DNA of 9,631 nt from Porticoccus sp041592135 (GTDB taxonomy: Bacteria; Pseudomonadota; Gammaproteobacteria; Pseudomonadales; Porticoccaceae): the NCBI GenBank assembly GCA_041592135.1, contig JBFHQR010000090.1. One strand, 5' to 3'. Position 1 is the stretch's first letter; each line of letters opens with the position of its first letter. The notes beneath the pieces are model-generated. The model had not been told where the DNA came from and did no database searches. It was given only the letters and a program-made list of their open reading frames with translations. The position numbers were made by a program, and so were the translations under genes. Positions 1-5,890 of this stretch are shown in pieces.

Positions 1-54
1 CTCACCCGCGGGGCCGCTGCCAATGATTACGAGGTCATACTGATAATCCGCCAT
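1..54 (-). CDS. sthA: Soluble pyridine nucleotide transhydrogenase, N-terminal fragment (runs off the window)
   Basis: Only the first 18 codons are present, starting at an ATG at 52-54. They read MADYQYDLVIIGSGPAGE, a beta strand followed by the GxGxxGE dinucleotide-binding turn that opens FAD-dependent pyridine nucleotide-disulfide oxidoreductases. The MADYQYD-type start and the GSGPAGE turn resemble the soluble transhydrogenase SthA of pseudomonads and relatives, a cytoplasmic flavoprotein that moves reducing equivalents between NADPH and NAD+. A GGAG Shine-Dalgarno sequence lies 9 nt upstream of the ATG. It follows ppiD on the same strand after about 100 nt. The flavoprotein fold is well supported. 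The exact family member is inferred from a short stretch, and dihydrolipoamide dehydrogenase or a similar enzyme cannot be excluded. Confidence 0.72.
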   Translation of the reverse strand, partial: MADYQYDLVIIGSGPAGE

Positions 55-77
55 TCGTTACCGCTCCAGTCTTGCAT

Positions 78-120
78 GAACGGCGCGGTTTGTTTTCACG
101 GAGAACAAATCGCGCCGTTC
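78..120. repeat. Long inverted repeat (17-bp stem, 9-nt loop) between ppiD and sthA
   Basis: Positions 78-94 pair with 104-120: ten G/C-rich pairs, one G-T wobble (88/110), then six A/T-rich pairs, around the loop 95-103. Read on the minus strand, downstream of ppiD, it has no following T-run, so it is not a canonical terminator for ppiD. On the plus strand a T-rich stretch (126-135) begins a few bases after the stem. It could be an mRNA-stabilising 3' hairpin, an attenuator in the sthA leader, or a bidirectional terminator. The structure is clear and its function is not known. Confidence 0.6.
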
Positions 121-154
121 CAAGGTTTTTCTCTTTAAGCGCCTAAGAGGCATG

Positions 155-2032
155 TCACTTCTTGGTCGCCACATCCGCATCGTCAAGCAGCAGCGACTCG
201 TAGGCCTGGTAATCCCGACTCGCCGCCGTCAGGGCGATAGTCGCCGTCAACAGTTTCTGTTGATCGCTGCCGAGCTGGGAAAAATCACCCTCTTTGACCT
301 TGACCAGTGAGACCAGCACATAGTCACCGCTCTCCAGTACCAGTCCCTCCACCACCGGTTGCGCCGCAGGCTCCGCCATGGCAAACACCCGCTGCCGAAT
401 CTCATTATCCTGGTTGCCGGTAAAGCGCTTGGTATCCAGGCTGACCTGCCAGTCCAGGGACTCCCCCTTGGCCACGTCTTCGATGGTTTCACCGGCCTTG
501 ACTCTGGCGGCCAGGGCCTCGCCACGGACCATTAATTCGCGTTTGGCGAGTTGCTGTTTCAGCATCGCCTCAATGCTGTCCCGGACTTCAGACAGAGGTT
601 TCTGGCTGGCGGGAATACGCTCTTTCAAGGCCAGCACCAGCACATGGTCATCCGCCAACTCCAGCACTTCACTGGCCCGACCCTCGTCCAAAACCGACTT
701 GCTGAAGGCGGCACTGACCACCGCGGGGTTGGTCATAACACCCTCGCCCTGGGCACGGCTAAAGGGTTTGGATGTGTGCAACTCGACCCCCATGCGATCG
801 GCCACAGCCCCCAGTGACTCCGCGTTGTAGGCGAGGTCTTTCAGTTCCTCGATGCGCTCGGGCAACAATTCCATCTCGAGTTGACGGGTCAGTTCGGCGC
901 GAACCACAGGCTCAAGGGACTCGCGGGTCGGCACATCCGCCGCTTTCTCGTCGAGCAGCTTGAGCAAATGCAGGCCCAATTCACTTTCCACAACATCGGA
1001 AACCTGTCCGACGGTCAACTTGTCCAGCGCTGCAGCCAGGGGTTCCGGCAGGTCGCCCACCTGGACAAAGCCGAGATCGCCGCCCTGCTCGGCGGAACCG
1101 TAGTCCTCGGAATACGCCTTCGCCAGCGCCGCGAAGTCTTCACCGCTTGTCAGCTTGTCCTGTATCTCAGCCATTTTTTGCAGCTGACTCTGGTCGTCCT
1201 GGCGCTCCAACAGGATCTGGGCAACCCGGCGGGAACGAGAAGCCGCCGCCGCGGCAATTCTGGTGTCGATGAAATCGTCCACCATGCCCTGCTCAACATC
1301 CACATCCTCTGCCAGATCGGCAGGGCGCAGTTCCAGATATTCGACAACCAACTGCTCTTCGGACACAAATTGATCCGGATTGCCGTCGTAATAGGCTTTA
1401 ACGTCTGCTTCACTGACGGCGATGGACTCCAACAGCGGCGCCCTCGGGATCGTCAGGTAGTAGTAATCGCGCGCCTGCTCGGTAATACCCGCCAACAGGG
1501 TGCTTTCCGGGGCAGTGGAAAATCCGGTGGTGGCCACGCCCTGCATAAATTGGTTGGTCACCATATCGGTGGTCAGCAATTTATTGTAGGAGGAGGGCGA
1601 GTAACCCATCTGCCTGAGCACAAATTCATAGCGCTCGGTATCGAATTTGCCATCGGTTTGAAAGTCCGGCACTTCCATCAACAGCCGATAAACCGTCTTC
1701 TTATCAATCCCCATGCCCTGATCAAGGGCTGACTGCTCTACCACTTTTTGGCGCACCAACTGCTGCAACACCGGACCGCGCAGCTGGTCTTCACTGACCA
1801 TGGAGGGATCAATATTCTGGTAGCGATTGAGTATCTGCTGCTTTTGCAACGCAACCGCCTGTTGCAGACGCAGTTCGGTAATGCTCTCGCCATTGACATT
1901 GGCCGCCTCTTCCACGGCACTGCCGCTCAGGAAGATAGCATCCACGCCAAACAGTGCGAAGGGCACGATGATGATCGCGATCAAAATCCCCTTGGCGGCG
2001 CCATGAAGATTGTCTCGAAAGTTCTGAAGCAT
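155..2032 (-). CDS. ppiD: Periplasmic folding chaperone PpiD (SurA-like, parvulin domain)
   Basis: The product is 625 aa, close to the 623 aa of E. coli PpiD. It is an inner-membrane-anchored chaperone that faces the periplasm near the Sec translocon and helps newly exported proteins fold. Residues 1-12 are short and polar/basic, and 14-34 form one hydrophobic membrane anchor (ILIAIIIVPFALFGV core). A SurA_N/PpiD N-terminal chaperone region follows. The PPIC/parvulin-like domain covers about 268-362, including SEDYGSAEQGGDLGFV and the ELGLHLLKL end motif. A second chaperone half runs to the C terminus. In E. coli the parvulin domain lacks clear isomerase activity, so activity here is uncertain. 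An AAGAGA Shine-Dalgarno sequence lies upstream of the ATG. The gene starts only 42 nt after the hupB terminator and no convincing promoter fits in that gap, so it probably depends on readthrough, as in other hupB-ppiD pairs. Confidence 0.95.
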   Translation of the reverse strand: MLQNFRDNLHGAAKGILIAIIIVPFALFGVDAIFLSGSAVEEAANVNGESITELRLQQAVALQKQQILNRYQNIDPSMVSEDQLRGPVLQQLVRQKVVEQSALDQGMGIDKKTVYRLLMEVPDFQTDGKFDTERYEFVLRQMGYSPSSYNKLLTTDMVTNQFMQGVATTGFSTAPESTLLAGITEQARDYYYLTIPRAPLLESIAVSEADVKAYYDGNPDQFVSEEQLVVEYLELRPADLAEDVDVEQGMVDDFIDTRIAAAAASRSRRVAQILLERQDDQSQLQKMAEIQDKLTSGEDFAALAKAYSEDYGSAEQGGDLGFVQVGDLPEPLAAALDKLTVGQVSDVVESELGLHLLKLLDEKAADVPTRESLEPVVRAELTRQLEMELLPERIEELKDLAYNAESLGAVADRMGVELHTSKPFSRAQGEGVMTNPAVVSAAFSKSVLDEGRASEVLELADDHVLVLALKERIPASQKPLSEVRDSIEAMLKQQLAKRELMVRGEALAARVKAGETIEDVAKGESLDWQVSLDTKRFTGNQDNEIRQRVFAMAEPAAQPVVEGLVLESGDYVLVSLVKVKEGDFSQLGSDQQKLLTATIALTAASRDYQAYESLLLDDADVATKK

Positions 2033-2074
2033 AGAAATCTCTTGGGGTTAGCGAAGCGTACCGGGACATCCTAT

Positions 2075-2103
2075 AAAAAAAGGCGCATCGCTGATGCGCC
2101 TTT
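2075..2103 (-). terminator. Rho-independent terminator of hupB
   Basis: The stem 2081-2089 pairs perfectly with 2093-2101 (GGCGCATC core, 3-nt loop 2090-2092) and can be extended by A-T pairs to 2079/2103. On the minus strand it is followed directly by seven T residues (complement of 2075-2081). It starts about 37 nt after the hupB stop. This is the strongest canonical terminator of the left half and separates hupB from ppiD. Confidence 0.92.
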
Positions 2104-2139
2104 CAAGGTTTGAGGAACTCAAACAATGAACGCTGTCTG

Positions 2140-2412
2140 TTAGTTAACAGCGTCCTTCAATGCTTTACCTGCTTTAAAACTAGGCACGTTGGCAGCAGCA
2201 ATTTTGATTTCAGCGCCAGTCTGCGGGTTGCGGCCAGTACGGGCGGCGCGCGGCTTCACAGAAAAAGTTCCAAAGCCTACCAGAGATACCGCATCGCCTT
2301 TCTTCAGGGCGCTGGTAACAGCATCGATGGCTGCATCCAGAGCGCGACCGGCAGAGGCTTTAGACAGATCGGCTGCATCAGCAATTGCATCAACGAGTTC
2401 AGATTTATTCAC
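2140..2412 (-). CDS. hupB: DNA-binding protein HU-beta
   Basis: The product is a 90-aa histone-like nucleoid protein that binds and bends DNA as a homo- or heterodimer. Length and sequence match the HU-beta family end to end: N-terminal NKSELVDAIADAA helix, GFGTF at 46-50, and the flexible DNA-binding arm with AARTGRNPQTG at about 56-66, where Pro63 is the residue that intercalates into DNA. The C-terminal PSFKAGKALKDAVN is also typical. An in-frame ATG 17 codons further upstream would add residues foreign to the family. I therefore place the start at GTG 2410-2412, which has an AAGGGG Shine-Dalgarno sequence 6 nt upstream and gives exactly 90 aa. It lies 129 nt downstream of lon, has its own promoter, and ends in a strong terminator. 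HU-beta is a known Lon substrate in E. coli. Confidence 0.97.
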   Translation of the reverse strand: MNKSELVDAIADAADLSKASAGRALDAAIDAVTSALKKGDAVSLVGFGTFSVKPRAARTGRNPQTGAEIKIAAANVPSFKAGKALKDAVN

Positions 2413-2507
2413 AATAATCCCCTTGTTATGGTTGATTAAACTATTCACCTGCAACACACACAACGCAGCGGCTTTCTGCAGGCTGTGGCATAGAAGACGA
2501 CTGCAAC

Positions 2508-2536
2508 GTTATACCAACCAGCCCAAAACCGGTCAA
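2508..2536 (-). promoter_or_regulatory. Sigma-70 promoter of hupB
   Basis: On the minus strand a TTGACC -35 box (2531-2536) and a TATAAC -10 box (2508-2513) are separated by exactly 17 nt. Each matches consensus at five of six positions. The -35 box begins 5 nt past the lon stop codon. Transcription would start near 2501, giving a leader of about 90 nt before the GTG. I see no terminator between lon and this promoter, so lon transcripts may also run into hupB. Confidence 0.85.
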
Positions 2537-2541
2537 GCGCT

Positions 2542-4953
2542 TTAGTGAGTATTTATGCGGGCTACAGCCTCACTGGCAGACTTTTTCTCATCGCTGTCGA
2601 CCCGCTCATACTCCTCGTCAGACAAGGGTTCCGGTTTTTGCGTCAGGGCAATTTCCAGCACATCATCGATCCAGCGAACCGGGCGAATATCAAGATCTGC
2701 TTTAATATTTTCCGGTATCTCCTTGAGGTCCCGCTCATTTTCCTGGGGAATAATGACCGTGCGGATGCCGCCGCGGTGGGCCGCCAGCAGTTTTTCCTTG
2801 AGACCACCGATCCTCAACACCTGTCCGCGCAGGGTAATTTCACCGGTCATCGCCACATCGGCTCTCACCGGGATACCGGTGAGCACCGACACAAACGCCG
2901 TGCACATGCCAATGCCGGCACTGGGGCCATCTTTTGGCGTGGCACCTTCCGGGACGTGTACGTGCAGGTCGTATTTCTGGTAGAAGTCGCGGCGGATTCC
3001 CAACAGCTTGGCGCGGCTGCGCACCACGGTCAGAGCGGCCTGAATGGACTCCTGCATGACGTCCCCCAGCGAGCCGGTCTTCACCACCTGGCCCTTGCCG
3101 GGAACCGCCGAGGTTTCAATGGTCAGTAGCTCACCGCCCACCTGGGTCCAGGCCAGGCCGGTTACCTGGCCGATTTGGCTCTCCGCTTCGGCGCGGCCAA
3201 AATCGTATTTGCGCACGCCGAGCAGGTCCTCAAGGCTATCCTGGGTGACCAGCTGCAACCCCTGACGATCCTCCCGCACGTAACTGGTCACCACCTTGCG
3301 GCAGATTTTTGCCAGCTCGCGCTCCAGGCCGCGCACACCCGCTTCCCGGGTGTAATAGCGGATCACATCGCGCACCGCCTCTTCTGCCATCTCCAGCTCG
3401 CTGTCCTTGAGGCCGTTGGCCCTGCGCTGTTTCGGCAACAGGTATTTCAGGGCAATATTGACCTTTTCCTCCTCGGTGTAGCCGGGGATGCGGATCACCT
3501 CCAGCCGGTCGAGCAGCGGCCCCGGGATATTCATCGAGTTGGCAGTGCAGATGAACATCACTTCCGAGAGGTCGTAATCCACCTCGAGGTAGTGATCGTT
3601 GAAATTGTTGTTCTGCTCCGGGTCGAGCACTTCCAGCATGGCCGAGGCGGGGTCGCCGCGGTGATCCATGCCCATCTTGTCAATTTCGTCCAGCAGGAAC
3701 AGCGGGTTCTTGACCCCGACCTTGGACAGCTTCTGGATCAGTTTGCCGGGCAGTGAACCGATGTAGGTGCGGCGGTGGCCGCGGATTTCCGCCTCATCGC
3801 GCACCCCGCCCAGGGACATGCGCACATATTTTCTGCCGGTGGCCTTGGCAATGGACTCACCCAGGGAGGTTTTGCCGACACCGGGAGGGCCCACCAGGCA
3901 CAGCACCGGTCCCTTCAGTTTTTTCACCCGCTGCTGTACCGCGAGGAATTCAAGAATGCGCTCTTTCACCTCTTCCAGACCGTAGTGATCCTCGTTGAGT
4001 ATGCGCTCGGCCCGCTGCAGGTCGTGGCGCACCTTGGAGCGCTTCTTCCAGGGCACACTCACCATCCAGTCGATATAACCGCGCAGCACCGAGGCTTCCG
4101 CCGACATCGGCGACATCATCTTCAGCTTGTTCAGTTCGGACCTGGCCTTGTCAAAGGCGTATTTCGGCATGCCCGCTTCCTGGATCTTGGTTTCCAGCTG
4201 CTCGATATCGTTGCCGCCTTCCTCCACCTCGCCGAGTTCTTTCTGAATGGCCTTCATCTGCTCGTTGAGGTAGTACTCCTTCTGGCTTTTCTCCATCTGC
4301 TTTTTCACCCGACCGCGAATGCGCTGCTCCACCTCGAACAGTTCAATCTCGGATTCCATCAGCGCCAGCAGGCTTTCCAGCCGCGCGCTCACCGCCGCGG
4401 CTTCCAGAATCTGCTGTTTTTGCTCGACACTCAGGGTCATGTGAGTAGCCAGGGTATCCGCCAGACGGCTGGCATCATCGATACCAGCCACGGTGCTGAC
4501 CACTTCGGAGGGAATTTTCTTGCTGAGGTTCACGTACTGCTCAAACTGGGTCAGCGCCGAACGCATTAACGCCCCGCTCTCCTTGTTGGAGAGAATCTCC
4601 TCCGACATCGGCAGGTAGCTGCAGACAAAATAGCCCGGCGACTCGTCAATCGATTCTATTTTCACCCGCTCTGTGCCTTCCACCAGCACTTTTACCGTGC
4701 CGTCGGGCAACTTGAGCATCTGCAACACCGAGGAGAGCGTGCCAACCCGGTACAGGTCCTCGGGGCTCGGGTCATCCACAGCGGCTGACTTCTGGGCAAC
4801 CAGCAAAATCTGCTTGTCGTTCGCCATCGCCGCTTCCAGCGCCAGGATCGACTTTTCGCGGCCCACAAACAAAGGTATTACCATGTGCGGATAAACCACC
4901 ACATCGCGCAGCGGCAACATGGTCAACTCATTGTGCACCGTATTTTGTCCCAT
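2542..4953 (-). CDS. lon: ATP-dependent serine protease Lon
   Basis: The product is 803 aa (E. coli 784, P. aeruginosa about 798). It is a cytoplasmic homohexameric AAA+ protease that degrades misfolded and short-lived regulatory proteins. The N-terminal substrate-binding domain spans about 10-205 and opens with LPLRDVVVYPHMVIPLFVGR. A charged coiled-coil linker covers about 200-300. The AAA+ module has Walker A GPPGVGKT (355-362) and Walker B FLLDEID (419-425). The protease domain spans about 590-785 with the Ser-Lys dyad: Ser678 in PKDGPSAG and Lys721 in GGLKEKLLAA, keeping the 43-residue spacing of E. coli Ser679/Lys722. A charged tail of about 20 aa follows. Start: ATG at 4951-4953, with GAGG 8 nt upstream. 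A sigma-32 promoter precedes it. It is separated from clpX by a decayed IS and two terminator-like hairpins, so it is an independent heat-shock unit. All key residues are intact. Confidence 0.98.
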   Translation of the reverse strand: MGQNTVHNELTMLPLRDVVVYPHMVIPLFVGREKSILALEAAMANDKQILLVAQKSAAVDDPSPEDLYRVGTLSSVLQMLKLPDGTVKVLVEGTERVKIESIDESPGYFVCSYLPMSEEILSNKESGALMRSALTQFEQYVNLSKKIPSEVVSTVAGIDDASRLADTLATHMTLSVEQKQQILEAAAVSARLESLLALMESEIELFEVEQRIRGRVKKQMEKSQKEYYLNEQMKAIQKELGEVEEGGNDIEQLETKIQEAGMPKYAFDKARSELNKLKMMSPMSAEASVLRGYIDWMVSVPWKKRSKVRHDLQRAERILNEDHYGLEEVKERILEFLAVQQRVKKLKGPVLCLVGPPGVGKTSLGESIAKATGRKYVRMSLGGVRDEAEIRGHRRTYIGSLPGKLIQKLSKVGVKNPLFLLDEIDKMGMDHRGDPASAMLEVLDPEQNNNFNDHYLEVDYDLSEVMFICTANSMNIPGPLLDRLEVIRIPGYTEEEKVNIALKYLLPKQRRANGLKDSELEMAEEAVRDVIRYYTREAGVRGLERELAKICRKVVTSYVREDRQGLQLVTQDSLEDLLGVRKYDFGRAEAESQIGQVTGLAWTQVGGELLTIETSAVPGKGQVVKTGSLGDVMQESIQAALTVVRSRAKLLGIRRDFYQKYDLHVHVPEGATPKDGPSAGIGMCTAFVSVLTGIPVRADVAMTGEITLRGQVLRIGGLKEKLLAAHRGGIRTVIIPQENERDLKEIPENIKADLDIRPVRWIDDVLEIALTQKPEPLSDEEYERVDSDEKKSASEAVARINTH

Positions 4954-4999
4954 TCCCTCAACCTCATTCCGAGAATTTCATCGTTGTAGCTTACCGCAA

Positions 5000-5027
5000 A
5001 TATGGGGACTGCCCAGTCAAAAACAAG
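5000..5027 (-). promoter_or_regulatory. Sigma-32 (heat-shock) promoter of lon
   Basis: On the minus strand, CTTGTTT (5021-5027) and CCCCATAT (5000-5007) are 13 nt apart. The sigma-32 consensus is CTTGAAA, 13-15 nt, CCCCATNT: the -10 element matches fully and the -35 at five of seven positions. The predicted start near 4992 gives a leader of about 40 nt. A TTGACT lies inside the same region, but no good sigma-70 -10 box sits 16-18 nt after it. Heat-shock control of lon is established in E. coli and other gammaproteobacteria. Confidence 0.82.
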
Positions 5028-5069
5028 TACAAATGAGAATATTTTCACCCGCAACTTTTCAGCCGCAAT

Positions 5070-5093
5070 AAAAAAGGACCCCCCAGGGCGTCC
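5070..5093 (-). terminator. Terminator-like hairpin upstream of the lon promoter
   Basis: On the minus strand, GGAC (5093-5090) pairs with GTCC (5079-5076). After one mismatch, two further G-C pairs surround a short loop, and six T residues (complement of 5070-5075) follow. The stem is short and interrupted, so it is weaker than the clpX terminator. It lies between the IS remnant and the lon promoter and would stop leftward readthrough before lon. It may be native or come from the old IS end. Confidence 0.5.
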
Positions 5094-5826
5094 CATCGCG
5101 ATGATGCCGCCAATGTAAAACTCAGTGTGGGGCTTCATCATACCACCGACATACCGGAGTTTGTGGCGCTCAGCGAGGGCAACGAAAATGACATGGTGGA
5201 AGGGTGAAAGTTTTGTTTTCCCAAAGGCAGCATCGTCGCGTTTGATAAGGGGTATGTGGACTATCAATGGGTTGGAAGCCTTACCAAACAAGGGGTTGGC
5301 TTTGTCACCCGACTACGCTCAAAGGCCGTCTACCGAGTGCTTGAGCGTAAGACAGTTGATAAACAAACTGGTCTCACCAGCGATCAGTTTATCGAGCTGA
5401 CGAGTGCTCACGCCATCAAACGGGGTGCTCCCAGGCTACGTCGGGTTGGTTATCGTGACCCCGAGACGGGCCAGTATTATCAGTTTTTGACCAACAACTT
5501 TACCTTGTCAGCGGCCACGATTGCGGCCATTTATAAGGATCGCTGGAAGGTTGAGTTGTTCTTCAAGGCAATCAAACAGAACCTGAAGATTAAAGCCTTC
5601 GTGGGCACCTCGAAGAATGCTGTCCTTACGCAGATATGGATTGCGTTGATTGTGTATCTGCTGGTGGCATTTGCACGCTACAGTGCCAAAACAGGCTGGA
5701 CCGTTTAACGTATGTTGAGGGTGCTACAAGCTAAATCTATTTGAGAGAAAAACGCTAAGAGAGATATTTAACCCGCACCCACCGCCCAATCAAAAAGACC
5801 AGCCTCAGATGAGGCTGGTCTTATGA
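5091..5826 (+). pseudogene. IS4-family transposase, 5'-truncated and disrupted by two stops and a frameshift
   Basis: The remnant reads on the plus strand, opposite to every neighbour. From about 5091 the frame gives AANVKLSVGL, then IPEFVALSEGNENDMVEG, then TGA (5205-5207), then FPKGSIVAFDKGYVDYQWVG in the same frame. It continues to YKDRWKVELFFKAIK (the IS4 Y-(2)-R-(3)-E-(6)-K signature) and IKAFVGTSKNAV, and stops at TAA (5706-5708). Beyond that stop the frame gives RMLRVLQ. After one extra A near 5733-5735 the next frame gives NLFERKTLREIFNPHPPPNQ, the usual C-terminal box. So the damage is two nonsense codons, plausibly CGA to TGA and CAA to TAA, and one +1 frameshift. The second catalytic Asp (DKGY) and the Glu/Lys of YREK remain, but the N-terminal part and first catalytic Asp are gone. 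The longest open piece, GTG 5256 to 5708 (150 aa), should not be called a gene. The right limit is uncertain: homology is clear to about 5790, and 5826 is the next stop in the shifted frame. Confidence 0.9.
5091..5826 (+). mobile_element. Remnant of an IS4-family insertion sequence between clpX and lon
   Basis: This is the mobile-element view of the transposase remnant. About 730 nt remain, while intact IS4-family elements are roughly 1.2-1.6 kb, so about the left half is lost. I found no convincing terminal inverted repeats or target-site duplication at either edge. The only similarity between the edges is a short direct A-run followed by GACC (5070-5080 and 5792-5800), which is explained by the two hairpins there. 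The limits are therefore approximate and the element cannot move by itself. Confidence 0.7.
5792..5822 (-). terminator. Rho-independent terminator of clpX
   Basis: There is a perfect 12-bp stem (5795-5806 with 5811-5822; GACCAGCCTC core, loop 5807-5810). On the minus strand it is followed by a run of five T residues (complement of 5792-5796, the first of which also lie at the base of the stem). It begins 66 nt after the clpX stop. It ends the clpP-clpX unit before the IS remnant. The same bases also continue the shifted transposase frame, so part of the hairpin may have come from the IS end. Confidence 0.9.
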
Positions 5827-5868
5827 CGGTGAAACTGTGGGACAGCAGTGCCCCGCAGGGCCCTTTCA

Positions 5869-5890
5869 GATGTTGCCCGCGGGCGACATC
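5869..5890. repeat. 22-nt palindrome overlapping the clpX stop codon
   Basis: The sequence is a nearly perfect palindrome centred on 5879/5880, with the self-complementary core GCCCGCGGGC (5875-5884). The arms extend to 5869 and 5890 with one T-G wobble. It covers the last bases of clpX. In RNA it could form a small 3' hairpin. No T-run follows, so it is not a terminator by itself. Confidence 0.4.

Noticed and set aside
881..1732. A 283-aa plus-strand frame opposite ppiD
   Set aside because: It lacks recognisable motifs and overlaps a full-length, well-supported ppiD.
2101..2107. CTTGAAA on the minus strand, a perfect sigma-32 -35 box, as a heat-shock promoter for ppiD
   Set aside because: No CCCCAT-like -10 element follows at 11-16 nt. 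The sequence there is the terminator hairpin.
4923..5291. A 122-aa minus-strand frame upstream of lon, crossing the lon promoter and the IS remnant
   Set aside because: It overlaps the lon start, the sigma-32 promoter and the transposase remnant on the other strand, and shows no family similarity.
5256..5708. A 150-aa open frame as an intact small transposase gene
   Set aside because: Its start is an internal GTG within a conserved motif, and homology continues both upstream past TGA 5205 and downstream past TAA 5706. It is part of a pseudogene.
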